Below, piece after piece: positions 23,206 through 33,499 of a stretch of 64,000 nucleotides of DNA. Each line of letters begins with the position of its first letter. Position 1 is the stretch's first letter. Source of the DNA: Mucor racemosus (taxonomy: Eukaryota > Mucoromycota > Mucoromycetes > Mucorales > Mucoraceae); the NCBI GenBank assembly GCA_027405735.1, contig JAPEHQ010000007.1, forward strand, positions 1,823,001 to 1,887,000, given 5' to 3'. The position numbers and the translations under genes are program-made. The notes under the pieces were generated by a model. The model was not told the origin of the DNA and did no database searches. It worked only from the letters and a program-made list of their open reading frames with translations.

Positions 23206-24019
23206 TGTTGTAAGATATTGTTTAAAACAAGAGAGGAAAAACTAATCCACGTTTGAATTTTATTCAACTTTTTTAGTTTCCCCAGAATTTTTCGAGGGGT
23301 CTTTGAATTGAAGGGGAGGGGGTAGGGCTTAAAACAACCAAGTATTGTCTACGTCATGAATTTGATTAGAGATGCTTCAATCTGATAAACATTTAAAGCA
23401 CCTAATTCATCAAGATGCTGCTATCTGGTGTCGAGTTGAATGCTTCGATTCGGCAACTCTATCGAAATTCTCGAGAAACTGTCCAAGAAATTAAAAGTTT
23501 TTATCGAGATTTTGTTTTGCATTTCTTGTTTAAAAATAATCAATTATCGATTAGACATTGATCCTAATTACTTATGTTGGTTGCCATGGCAACAAGCTTC
23601 CGAGAAAATCCTTCATTTATGTTCAATTTATACAAAAACTTGTATTTTTCATTCTACTATTCGAGCAACACTTTGTCCATACCATGCGCATATCACACAT
23701 ATCAATCAATTTCGTATAAACAATGTATTAATTTGTTTAATTTCGCAAAATATTCTACTTTATTCTTGTTTTGAAAGCAAACTCTCAATAATTAGGTACA
23801 ATTACTTTTAATATATCACCTTGTAACCACATCGTATATTGTCATTGACGTAATTTAATCATGATGCGGATATTTAATAGACAACAAAAGAGGCGAAATG
23901 GAGCTTCAATTGCTGTTGTGAGCACAAAGCAAACCAGAACATTACTCACACATATCTTATTTTTTCTTTTTCCAATTTCTACTTTTATTAATTTTATAAA
24001 AGCTAAATAGTAGTTAGAA
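23206..24019. other. Divergent region between ATP1 and ARP2
   Basis: Contains the ATP1 5' flank with a G-rich stretch near 23315 (GGGGAGGGGGTAGGG), a small LYR-like ORF (23415-23561), and pyrimidine-rich sequence before the ARP2 start. The larger open frame 23440-23811 overlaps the LYR-like ORF in another frame and has no recognisable features. Confidence 0.5.
23415..23561 (+). CDS. Small LYR-motif-like ORF (possibly incomplete)
   Basis: 48 residues from ATG to TGA. It reads MLLSGVELNASIRQLYRNSR, then a Phe/Tyr/Arg-spaced helix (SFYRDFV). This resembles the first helix of LYR (Complex1_LYR) proteins, small matrix factors that bind the acyl-carrier protein and assist Fe-S or respiratory-complex assembly (SDHAF1/LYRM types). 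Family members are usually 70-110 aa, so this is short. An unrecognised intron after about residue 35, a pseudogene or coincidence are all possible. It lies between ATP1 and ARP2, with about 200 bp to the ATP1 start. Confidence 0.38.
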   Translation: MLLSGVELNASIRQLYRNSRETVQEIKSFYRDFVLHFLFKNNQLSIRH

Positions 24020-25584
24020 ATGAATGCTACAAATACACTTGTTGTAGACAACGGTACAGGTGTAAGTAAACCCGCTATTAAAGTATTATATAGTCAAACT
24101 TAAAAAACGCGCTTCTTGCTATTTTTCTTGTTTTAGTTTGTAAAGTGCGGTTATGCAGGCTCCAACTTTCCTGAGCATGTTTTTCCTAGTGTTGTAGGTC
24201 GACCTATCTTGCGTGCTGAGGAGCGAGTTGGTGACCTTCAAGTAAAGGATATTATGGTTGGTGAGGAAGCTGCTCAACTCAGAAACATCCTTCAAATGTC
24301 TTATCCTATGGAAAATGGTATCATCCGTAACTGGGAGGATATGCGTCATTTATGGAACTACACCTTCGATGAACAACTTAAGATTGACCCAAGAGATTCA
24401 AAGATTTTGTTAACCGAAGCTCCCATGAATCCCAAACAAAATCGTGAAAAAATGGCCGAAATCATGTTTGAAGAATACGGTTTCCAGGGTATATATGTCG
24501 CTATTCAAGCTGTATTGACTCTTTTTGCTCAAGGTTTGCTATATATAAACTTTTGCTTTGGATAAATCCTAATATTCAACCATTTCTTATTGTATAATAT
24601 TAGGTCTTATGTCTGGTGTAGTTGTCGATTCTGGTGACGGTGTTACACATATTGTAAGTATTCCTTAATTAAAAGCCAAGACTCTTTGAAACTCATGTGT
24701 ATTATCTAGGTACCTGTTTATCAAGGTTATGCACCTGCCAACTTGACACGTCGTCTTGATGTTGCAGGCCGTCATGTTACAAGATATTTGATCAAATTAT
24801 TACTCTTGCGTGGTTATGCATTCAACCGTACCGCTGATTTTGAAACTGTTCGTCAAATTAAAGAGAAATTCAGTTATGTCAGGTAGTTTTCAATATCGTC
24901 AAATCAACTAAATAGCTTTACTGAAAATTACGTTACAGTTACGACCTTGAATTAGATCAGAAGTTAGGTAATGAAACAACAACATTGGTCGAGAGCTACG
25001 AGCTTCCTGATGGCCGTGTTATCAAGGTAGGATCTGAACGTTTTGAAGCTCCCGAGTGTTTATTCCAACCCAACTTGATTGATGTTGAAGCTCCCGGCAT
25101 GGCTGGTAAATATAAAAAAACTGTTACACTGTAAAAAATGTATATAACTTAAATATCAATTTACTAGAAATGCTTTTCAATACAATTCAATCTGCTGATA
25201 TCGATATTCGTGCCGATCTTTATAAACATATTGTTCTTTCTGGTGGTTCCACCATGTATCCTGGTTTACCCAGTCGCTTAGAAAAAGAAATGAAACAACT
25301 TTATCTTACAAATGTATTAAATGGTGATGCAAGTAGATTAAATGTACGTTAGGAGACCTCATTTTATTATACGGTTACATATTAACCGAACTGTTTTCAT
25401 CTTTTAGAAATTTAAAATTCGTATCGAAGATCCTCCTAGACGTAAGCACATGGTATATCTCGGTGGTGCTGTACTTGCTGATATCATGAAGGATAAAGAT
25501 AGTTGGTGGGTTACTAAACAGGAGTGGGAAGAAATGGGCCCCCGTTCATTGGAAAAGATGGGCGTCTTGGGTTCTACCGCTTAA
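24020..25584 (+). CDS. ARP2: Actin-related protein 2 of the Arp2/3 complex
   Basis: Arp2 pairs with Arp3 to nucleate branched actin at endocytic patches. Seven exons: 24020-24061, 24137-24533, 24604-24653, 24710-24882, 24939-25105, 25168-25343, 25408-25584, giving 393 aa, the usual size. The actin fold is clear: nucleotide-binding VVDNGTG split by intron 1, [16 protein letters not shown], the Arp2-specific [25 protein letters not shown], and [20 protein letters not shown]. The end [10 protein letters not shown] followed by [13 protein letters not shown] is typical of Arp2 rather than actin. All exon phases agree. Confidence 0.97.
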
Positions 25585-26164
25585 GATTATTATAAATAAA
25601 AACAAATCGACCCTACTAAACAGATTCATATTTCATGATTTCAAAATCGAAACAAACTTAAATAATTTAAAATCGATTGTATATTGCTACAGTTAAGTAT
25701 AGAAAAACAAGATACCGAAAAAATGTAAGCTTGATTGTAATAGTTCCTAACTCTGCAACAGCTAAAAAAATCACAAACCATAATAAACACAAGCACATAT
25801 ATAAAAGTTTGTACATGAAACTCAGCAACTAGATCCGTTCAGAGAAACAGGGCATCCAACTCCACAAATATTTTGATATTATCTAATTGCATAATTCTTC
25901 CAGAAATACTCATAAACTTCTGAAAACTAGTAAAAATAAAAAAAACAGGGGGAATTTTTAGATTTTGCCATCTATGTCTGAATTTTAGAGCCATTTGAGC
26001 CAGTATGTATTGAGAAATCAAGGTTCAAATATTGTGGCCTTACCTTAAAGAAGGTGTTTCGGATGAATATTTTGAATACACTGCCAAAAACAGATGATTC
26101 CTGATGAATTTACAACAAATAAATAAGGTTAATTAATGTCTATTTAATGCCGTTTCAATACAAC
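25585..26164. other. Intergenic after ARP2
   Basis: A/T-rich with no credible gene. The open frame 25839-26021 (-) is short and featureless. A repeat begins at about 26165. Confidence 0.5.
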
Positions 26165-26571
26165 AAATAAATTTTGGAACCCCGTAATGATAGTTTTTAA
26201 GCTGTGATAAGAGCTATTATTTTGATTATCTCGATGAAAAATCAATATTTTTGGCTGAAACAAAAAATACAGAGTAGCAATCAATTAGATTTATCTTGTG
26301 AATACAGAAATTAAGCCCTAGATAATGAGTTTTAAGTTTTACAAAATAATAAACTAATATTTACAACTGCAGAAAACAAAGAAAAAAAAACCCCATCCTT
26401 GTGAATATTGATCTAATTAATCTCCAATTATACATAGTAGGCAGATTTAAATATATCCTGCATAAATTTTTTTATTTCTTCTACTTTTTTCACAGATTAC
26501 CATGAATTGAGAAAACCATCAGCAAAACATGGTAGTTCTGTCCAATAAAACCACTTATGCTGTGTCGTGTA
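26165..26571 (-). repeat. Inverted copy of repeat D and the start of C
   Basis: Reverse complement of about 40346-40745, with landmarks such as CCATCAGCAAAACATG near 26517 and TTAGATTTATCTTGTG near 26286. Positions 26563-26571 are already the end of repeat E, which continues on the other side of the retrotransposon at 32591. The unit was thus an intact E-D-C block before element 2 landed in it. Confidence 0.75.
26567..26571. repeat. Target-site duplication GTGTA, left copy of element 2
   Basis: GTGTA directly precedes the LTR and is repeated exactly at 32586-32590. Confidence 0.93.
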
Positions 26572-26881
26572 TGATCTATCAGAATTACAACATTCGATAT
26601 ATAGAAGATCTCCGACAAATCTAGCAGATCTTATCTATCCAGTAACTGGTTCCTGTCACCCAGGAACTAACAATGAAACATAACTTATAGCAATATTACC
26701 ACTGAAACATAACATGTTATATTCATACACATTAATAATAATATCTATTGTCACATCTAATGGATCCCTGTCCATTAGATCTTATCACACAATTCCAATA
26801 ACTATATAAACCCATATTTAATTCATTCTAATAAACGGTACTTTTTACGTTGATTTTAATTTATAAAGTCTCGATAAATCA
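26572..26881 (+). repeat. 5' LTR of element 2
   Basis: 310 bp. It has a TATATAAA box at 26803-26810. Upstream of it are two perfect hairpins: GTTCCTG/CAGGAAC (26649-26667) and CTAATGGA/TCCATTAG (26757-26778). The sequence after the LTR is TTTTTTAAAATCTC, with no obvious tRNA primer-binding site. Confidence 0.95.
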
Positions 26882-26913
26882 TTTTTTAAAATCTCATTTA
26901 ATCGTTTATTATT

Positions 26914-29900
26914 ATGCCAAGAAATTCTACAAGATCCTCTTTTCCTGTTCCTGAAGGTGATGCCAATCCTATTGAAGTCGAGGTTATCGATGAGGCAACC
27001 ATGCAAGAAGGTGAAATGTCTGGGTCTGGTACTGAGAAATCAACTCCTATGGATGTTGATTCTGATGAAGCATCTGCTAACAGCAAGCAGAGCAAGTCTT
27101 CATTTTCATCATCAGAAGATGAAAAGAACGATAGAAGTTCTTCGTTGAATATCAACAGTGACGAACGTTTGAAGTTGGTCAAAGTGATTGATCAACTAAA
27201 ATTAGAAGTATTCCATGCTACAATGAAGGGAATAACTGGACAAGAAGGGTCTATAGAAGCCAGAACTTTGAGTACTGCTACCAGAAAGCTTGAAATAGCG
27301 CAAAAAAGTTTTACATTATTGTTCCCGCAAGAAAATACGATGGTTCCAGCTGAAACACCATGTTTCCAATGGAAGGGACACGTTTTCAACCGAAGAAAAC
27401 CTATTTTTTTGAACATAGAAGATTGTTTGCACCATTTTGAAAGAGTTTTAGAAGCGCACAGACTTAGTGTGAACGATAATTGGCAGCGTTTGGTCCCAGC
27501 TCGTCTCTCTACTGGTATGGCGAGATGGTATGCTACTCGTATGGAGAGCAAAGAATTTACCTCCTGGTCTGATTTTAAAATAGCAATTGTAAGCAAGTAC
27601 GGTCGTAACCAAGCTGATATAAAGGAAGAAGCCAGAGAAAAATTAGAGAAAATTCTCTACAAGAAGACTGATTCATTTGAAGGTTTCATGGAAGAATTCC
27701 AAGAATTAAAAGTTGCAGCAGACATTAAAGACGAAGATTGCTTAATCAGATATCTGTTCAAAGCGTTACCTGAAGAACTTGTAAAAGCTACCAAATTTTA
27801 TCTCAATTTGAATACAGACAAACAAGAAGTCAATATCGATTTTATTATTCCAAAGGTAGTTGGAACTTATGAAGCATTATTCAAAGAAAAGTGGGATAAA
27901 GAGATATCTCGAAGTTATTTAAATCATAGAAGCAACAACAATTATGGGAACAATAGTCATCGCCATAGTACACAAAAGAAGTTTTTTGACAAGAAAAAAC
28001 ATAGCAATTTCAGCGACAACTTGTCATCTAAAGGAAAATCTCAAATCAAATGCAAGTATCATCCTGGCTTAACAAATCACTCAGAAGAAGATTGCATTTT
28101 AGCTCCAGATGTAAAAAAGAGAATAGATAAAGCACAAAAGAGATTTGGAATGTCAGTAAAGATTTGCAATAGATGTAAAGTTCCCAACTACAAATATGGA
28201 CACGAATGCAAAGCAGAAGATTTAGAGAAAGTTTTCAAAAATAAGCAAAAGAAAGCAATTGTACCAGTTGAAGTAGAAGTCAACGATGACGAGATGGATA
28301 CAGATGACGAGAGTGAATCCAAGATGCATTTTGCTGCTCTTAGTATTGAAGACAAAAAAGATTGTAAGTTAGAAAATAGTGATTTTTCACAACCACCTAA
28401 ACATTTAATGAATAATAATTCACTAATTTTACCAATTACTTTAGAAAGTAAAAAGTGCATTGTAAAAACATATTTCTTGTTAGATACAGGCGCATCATTT
28501 AGTAGTATTTCACCAGCTTTAGCTGTTAAATTAGAAGTTGAAGTTAATAATAAAAATAATTTTGGTATAATTAAAACTTGTCAGAAAGATAATGTAGTGA
28601 AAAGAATGGGTTGTACAGATGAGAAAATTAAACTTACTTATAATTCAAGGGTTTGCAATGTCAACTTAGAAGTATTTGATATATTTAATGGTTTACATGT
28701 AATAATTGGAATGGATTTGATTACTCAATTTGGTATCACTATTTCCAATTTAGCAATGGATTGGGATGACGATAATAATTATGAAATTCCATGTATTGAT
28801 CCTAATCCTTATACCCCTAATAATCAACCTTTCGGTACTGAAAGTGAACGTAACCGATTATTTGCAGAAGTAAATCCTTTATTAGAAGCAAACAAACAAA
28901 TTGATCCAAAGGCACATTGCACATTACCAGGAAGTACATTGCGATTACATGTACAAAAGGATCATGAACACAAGATGTATAGGGCACAATGGCCATTAGA
29001 AGAAAAGGTAAAACCTATTGTAAAAGCACAAATTACTAAGTGGTTAGAAAATGGTGTAATAGAAAGAGCACCACCAGGAAACCCATATAATTCTCCACTT
29101 TTTCCTGTGCGAAAGAAGAATGCACAAGGCGAATATAGTGGTGATAGTCGTATAGTGATGGATTGTCGTTTAATCAATGCTGCACTAGATCCAGCTAAAT
29201 CTGACCGTTTTCCATTGCCATTAATCTCAGAGTTGCACAGAAAAATGTCTAAGCATTCTATATATACTGTCATTGATCTTTCTCAGTGTTTCCATTCTTT
29301 TGCCATACATTTCAGCTCAAGAAAATTCTTATCCTTTACTGATCCAACGACAGGACTTCAATACCAATATGCCAAAGCCCCTATGGGATTAACTCCGCTC
29401 TCATCATTTGTGCAACGTCAACTTACAAATTTATTCTCCGACATGAATGCTGTAACTACCAACTTTATAGATGATATCACGGTACATACAGAAGCAGACA
29501 TGGAAACGCATATAAAATACGTCAAAATAGTCATTGAACGTCTTACCGAAGCTAATTTAACCATTAATGCTGCTAAAACTCATTTAGCACAGAAGAGCAT
29601 TAATATTTTGGGATTTTGCCTATCAGAAAAAGGTTTAGCCCTAGACCAACGAAAAGTTAGTAATATTTTAGATTGGAACCCTATCGTTGCAAATAGTAGA
29701 GAACTTGCTTCGCGATTAGGATTAATTAATTTCTTTCGTGCACATTTACCATGTTTATCCACTTTGACTGCACCGTTAGATAGTATAAAAAATGCACCAG
29801 ATATTAGCAAAGTCTGGAAAGATGAACATACTATTGCAATGAAAAAAATACAGCAGTTATTAGTCAATGCTCCTGTTTTATCAGCACCTGATATGAGACA

Positions 29901-31986
29901 TGATATGTATTTAGTTACAGATAGTTCAGCATATGGCATCGGTGCATGTTTATATCAAGTAAAGAAGAAACGTGTTTATTATTTAGGTTTTATAGCACGA
30001 AAACTTACTAGTTGCGAAATGCGTTGGGGCAGTACCAAGCGCGAATTATTAGCAGTCGTTTATGCCTTTAAGAAATACCGACAATGGCTTTGGGGTAAAA
30101 AATTTCATTTGTTTGTAGATAACAAAGGACTTTTATATTTACATTCCCAAGAAAAATTAACCAGAATGATAGAAAACTTCTATGAAACTATTTTTGAATT
30201 AGACTTTGATATCACCTTTTGTGCCGGAATACACAATATTCTAGCCGATAGACTTTCTCGCATTTTTGAACATGGTACCAAAAAGCTAGAGGGGGGTGAT
30301 GGTATGGCTAGAAGAGCTACAATAGTACAAAAAAGAACTAGAGATAATAACAGTTTAGATAGTAGTAATAAGAAGGTCAAATTAGTAACGGAAACCTTAT
30401 TAGAAGAAAAAGAAGATATTGTTGACGTACATAGAAACGTTATTGATGATAATAAAACAGATGTTGCTACAAAAGAAACAGTTGTTACTACAGATGAAAC
30501 AATTTCTAATGGGAAAGATGCAAATGATTTAGAAGCAAAGAAATCTCCAGATACAGATTTATTTATTTATGCATCACATTTAGATATTTATGAACAACCA
30601 AAAGATGAAAGTGAGAAACAAACTTTATTAGAAAAAGCACACTTACTTGGGCATTTTGGTGTTACAGCTATGGAGCAAGTGATCCATGAAGAATATCAGA
30701 TGCATTGGAAAGGTTTACGCAAAGATATAGAATACTATGTCAAGAATTGTAGTAAATGTAGAGTATTCAATTTAGGTAAACACGTTTACCATCCACCTAA
30801 AAGTATTATTCCAAATGCAGTATTTGATCATATAGTTATGGATCTAGGTACATTTGACGTTACTACCCCAAGAGGAAATAATTATATGATGGTTGTTATG
30901 GATTTGTTTTCAAGATTTATTATTTTAAGAGCTATACCAGATAAATTAGCTACTACAATCGCAAAAGAATTAGTATCAATATGGTCGTTGTTTGGCTATA
31001 GTAAAGTCATAACCCATGATAACGGAAAAGAATTTTCCAATAAATTATTAGAAGCTATAGCACTACATGCTGGTGTAGAACAAGCAGTTTCATTACCATT
31101 TAATCCTTTAGGAAATTCTAATGCGGAATCTGCAGTAAAATCAGCTAAGGGAATCATAATTAAGATGTTAGAAGGAAGAGCTAAAAATTGGGATCTGTAT
31201 TTAGATGGAACAGCATATTGTTTAAATTTACATAAATCAAGATTGCATGGTATGATGCCATTTGTTGTAGTTTTTGCAAGATTACCCAATGAGTTAACAG
31301 ATTACTCTAAAATAAAAGCAGTTCTCCCTGAGCAGGAAATAGATGTTAAAGCATTAAAAGATAAAATCAAATTAGTTGATAAAATTTTAGTACCTGCAAT
31401 TAAAGAGCAGATTGTTAAAACTAAAGAAGCAGATAATGCATATTTTAGAAAAAGATATAAGATATTAGAAAACCCTTTTCCAATAGGATCTTCAGTTATG
31501 ATAAAGAATGTAGAGAAGAATAAAAAGACTGATCCAAATTATGAAGGACCATATAGTGTTTATGGTTATACCAAGAATGGTAGTTATATACTACAAGATA
31601 AAGCAGAAGCATTTTTATCGCGAGATATACCTACATCTCATATTAAATTGATCAGTGAAAATGGTATTAGACCAGAAGAAAATAATCACATTTTTGAGAT
31701 CCAAGCTATTCTTAATCATAGAGGAGAAGAACCAAATCATGAATATTTAGTCAGATGGAAAGGTTATGATTCATCATATGATTCATGGGAACCTCCAGCT
31801 ATGTTTGATTCTAAAGAAGTAATAGAAACATATTGGTCCAGACGCAATGCAGGGCAATCTAATAGTAAGAGCAAAGGCAAAAAGAATGCTAAGCCAAAAT
31901 CAGTAAACAAACGAAAAGTTGAATCTCGACAAGAAAGATCAATTAGAAGAAAGGCACGCTTATTAGCTGCTACTACAAGAAAATAG
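26914..31986 (+). CDS. Gag-Pol polyprotein of chromovirus element 2
   Basis: 1690 residues in one frame. An acidic, Ser-rich leader (1-90) is followed by the Gag capsid region (about 140-340), then Cys/His clusters C-x2-H-x5-H-x4-C (about 378-393) and C-x2-C-x8-H-x-C (about 419-434). The aspartic protease has FLLDTGAS near 522 and IIGMDL near 605. Reverse transcriptase carries FIDDITVH near 851 and RNase H VTDSSAYGIGA near 1001. The integrase zinc domain starts HLLGHFG near 1243 (then CSKC), and the DDE core has MDLG near 1309, HDNGKEF near 1368 and AESAVK near 1404. A GPY/F module (YEGPYSV near 1547) and a chromodomain (YLVRWKGYDSSYDSWEPP, about 1610-1630) close the protein. No stops or frameshifts are present. 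The start lies 32 nt past the LTR. Confidence 0.97.
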   Translation: MPRNSTRSSFPVPEGDANPIEVEVIDEATMQEGEMSGSGTEKSTPMDVDSDEASANSKQSKSSFSSSEDEKNDRSSSLNINSDERLKLVKVIDQLKLEVFHATMKGITGQEGSIEARTLSTATRKLEIAQKSFTLLFPQENTMVPAETPCFQWKGHVFNRRKPIFLNIEDCLHHFERVLEAHRLSVNDNWQRLVPARLSTGMARWYATRMESKEFTSWSDFKIAIVSKYGRNQADIKEEAREKLEKILYKKTDSFEGFMEEFQELKVAADIKDEDCLIRYLFKALPEELVKATKFYLNLNTDKQEVNIDFIIPKVVGTYEALFKEKWDKEISRSYLNHRSNNNYGNNSHRHSTQKKFFDKKKHSNFSDNLSSKGKSQIKCKYHPGLTNHSEEDCILAPDVKKRIDKAQKRFGMSVKICNRCKVPNYKYGHECKAEDLEKVFKNKQKKAIVPVEVEVNDDEMDTDDESESKMHFAALSIEDKKDCKLENSDFSQPPKHLMNNNSLILPITLESKKCIVKTYFLLDTGASFSSISPALAVKLEVEVNNKNNFGIIKTCQKDNVVKRMGCTDEKIKLTYNSRVCNVNLEVFDIFNGLHVIIGMDLITQFGITISNLAMDWDDDNNYEIPCIDPNPYTPNNQPFGTESERNRLFAEVNPLLEANKQIDPKAHCTLPGSTLRLHVQKDHEHKMYRAQWPLEEKVKPIVKAQITKWLENGVIERAPPGNPYNSPLFPVRKKNAQGEYSGDSRIVMDCRLINAALDPAKSDRFPLPLISELHRKMSKHSIYTVIDLSQCFHSFAIHFSSRKFLSFTDPTTGLQYQYAKAPMGLTPLSSFVQRQLTNLFSDMNAVTTNFIDDITVHTEADMETHIKYVKIVIERLTEANLTINAAKTHLAQKSINILGFCLSEKGLALDQRKVSNILDWNPIVANSRELASRLGLINFFRAHLPCLSTLTAPLDSIKNAPDISKVWKDEHTIAMKKIQQLLVNAPVLSAPDMRHDMYLVTDSSAYGIGACLYQVKKKRVYYLGFIARKLTSCEMRWGSTKRELLAVVYAFKKYRQWLWGKKFHLFVDNKGLLYLHSQEKLTRMIENFYETIFELDFDITFCAGIHNILADRLSRIFEHGTKKLEGGDGMARRATIVQKRTRDNNSLDSSNKKVKLVTETLLEEKEDIVDVHRNVIDDNKTDVATKETVVTTDETISNGKDANDLEAKKSPDTDLFIYASHLDIYEQPKDESEKQTLLEKAHLLGHFGVTAMEQVIHEEYQMHWKGLRKDIEYYVKNCSKCRVFNLGKHVYHPPKSIIPNAVFDHIVMDLGTFDVTTPRGNNYMMVVMDLFSRFIILRAIPDKLATTIAKELVSIWSLFGYSKVITHDNGKEFSNKLLEAIALHAGVEQAVSLPFNPLGNSNAESAVKSAKGIIIKMLEGRAKNWDLYLDGTAYCLNLHKSRLHGMMPFVVVFARLPNELTDYSKIKAVLPEQEIDVKALKDKIKLVDKILVPAIKEQIVKTKEADNAYFRKRYKILENPFPIGSSVMIKNVEKNKKTDPNYEGPYSVYGYTKNGSYILQDKAEAFLSRDIPTSHIKLISENGIRPEENNHIFEIQAILNHRGEEPNHEYLVRWKGYDSSYDSWEPPAMFDSKEVIETYWSRRNAGQSNSKSKGKKNAKPKSVNKRKVESRQERSIRRKARLLAATTRK

Positions 31987-32263
31987 ATTGATAAAAAAGA
32001 TTCTGCCTTTTTCCTTGCAAACTGTATTTCATTTTTCCTACAAGGTTTTTGAATGCACAGAGGTTTTTTACAGGCGAATATTTATCAAGCAAATCATTTT
32101 ATACTATATTAGAGTATTATACCACGCAAATTAGCAAGTTATCTTATATCAGAATATATTATCAACAAGACTTTTATTATTTTTTCTTTTTTTTCACGGT
32201 TTATCAACAAGACGAGACAACAAGCATATTGTAATTCATTATTTACCACGTACTTCTTACGCT

Positions 32264-32275
32264 GATGAGGGGTAA
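32264..32275 (+). other. Polypurine tract of element 2
   Basis: GATGAGGGGTAA immediately before the right LTR, the expected position of the plus-strand primer. Confidence 0.75.
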
Positions 32276-32585
32276 TGATCTATCAGAATTACAACATTCG
32301 ATATATAGAAGATCTCCGACAAATCTAGCAGATCTTATCTATCCAGTAACTGGTTCCTGTCACCCAGGAACTAACAATGAAACATAACTTATAGCAATAT
32401 TACCACTGAAACATAACATGTTATATTCATACACATTAATAATAATATCTATTGTCACATCTAATGGATCCCTGTCCATTAGATCTTATCACACAATTCC
32501 AATAACTATATAAACCCATATTTAATTCATTCTAATAAACGGTACTTTTTACGTTGATTTTAATTTATAAAGTCTCGATAAATCA
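32276..32585 (+). repeat. 3' LTR of element 2
   Basis: Identical by eye to 26572-26881 (offset 5704), including the TATA box at 32507-32514 and both hairpins. Confidence 0.95.
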
Positions 32586-32590
32586 GTGTA
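32586..32590. repeat. Target-site duplication GTGTA, right copy of element 2
   Basis: Exact copy of 26567-26571, directly after the LTR end. Confidence 0.93.
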
Positions 32591-33144
32591 TTTTCATGTT
32601 TGATAAATAATGCTTTAAAAAGAATACAATTAAAAGAGAATGAGTAATAAATTATTTCTTCAACTGTATAATAAAAACAAGATATCGTTTACTTAGATAT
32701 AAAAGTATGGCCTTTTACTGTATATTGATTTGACATTGAGACCCTGAGATTTAATTTAAGGTACTATCAAACCATTATATCTGTTTGATAGTAATCTATC
32801 ATGGATTGAAATGGAGCAATTATAATTTAACCGCGCTTGCAGAGCTTATGAGTTGCCTTGTTTCAGTGTTGCGCTAAATATACTTGGATGTCGATTTGAT
32901 AGCTATTTGATTAGCTACAGTAACCGCTGGGATGAAATAATATGGTGTCATAATTGAGGTCCAAAAGTTCTTTTTAATTACTGCTGGATATACGTAGTAC
33001 GCTAGGACCTAGGAGTTTCTTATTTATAATATCTAATATCAAGACTTTGCGGTTCAATGTTCAATGCATGTCGTAGTCAATAGATTGTAAAATGTATTGA
33101 TACTGTAGAAGGTGATAAAGTATGGTACTTGGTGGCATAAAACA
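32591..33144 (-). repeat. Dispersed repeat E, inverted copy, split by element 2
   Basis: Reverse complement of 39803-40340 and 10591-11117. The first nine bases of this copy sit at 26563-26571 on the far side of element 2. The end near GGTGGCATAAAACA corresponds to the start of the other copies. Confidence 0.72.
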
Positions 33145-33499
33145 TGCATGATGATAAATAATAAATTAACAGAAGCTACATATCTTTGGGCATTATTCTT
33201 AAGATTTTACATATAAAGTGTTTCTTGACTGAAGAGTGATATGCCTTAAATAATATTGTTCATGCAATAATAATTATCCTGAAGTCCTTTTTTAAGGGTA
33301 AGTTAAGGTTGGTGACAACAAACCAATTTCTAACTGATGATGACTGAAGTAGAAGAAGCTAAACAATCACACCACTATATGATATTTGTGTAATTATTTT
33401 TCTTACTAATAATTAATTAATAAAACAAATTACAATTTATTTTGTTTGTTGTGTCCTTCACAACCTATTTCGATTTGCTATAGTACACGGAGGAACTAC
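33145..33499. other. A/T-rich spacer between repeats
   Basis: No open frame longer than a few dozen codons and no match noticed elsewhere in the window. Confidence 0.5.

Larger units (their letters stand above)
26572..32585 (+). mobile_element. Ty3/Gypsy chromovirus, complete and recent (element 2), 6014 bp
   Basis: LTRs of 310 bp at 26572-26881 and 32276-32585 (TGATCT...AAATCA) look identical. The flanking duplication is a perfect GTGTA (26567-26571 and 32586-32590). One ORF of 1690 codons holds Gag and Pol in a single frame. A purine-rich primer (GATGAGGGGTAA) ends just before the right LTR. Identical LTRs, an intact ORF and intact catalytic motifs suggest it is or was very recently active. 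It inserted into the end of repeat E. It is clearly different from element 1 in LTR length and sequence and in coding layout. Confidence 0.97.

Noticed and set aside
23440..23811. 123-codon open frame between ATP1 and ARP2
   Set aside because: It overlaps the LYR-like ORF in another frame, and its composition (many Ile, Tyr, Cys, Leu) is that of translated A/T-rich DNA.
29460..29480. FIDD instead of YxDD in the element 2 reverse transcriptase
   Set aside because: Phe at this position and Ile before the two Asp are ordinary variants in Ty3/Gypsy elements.
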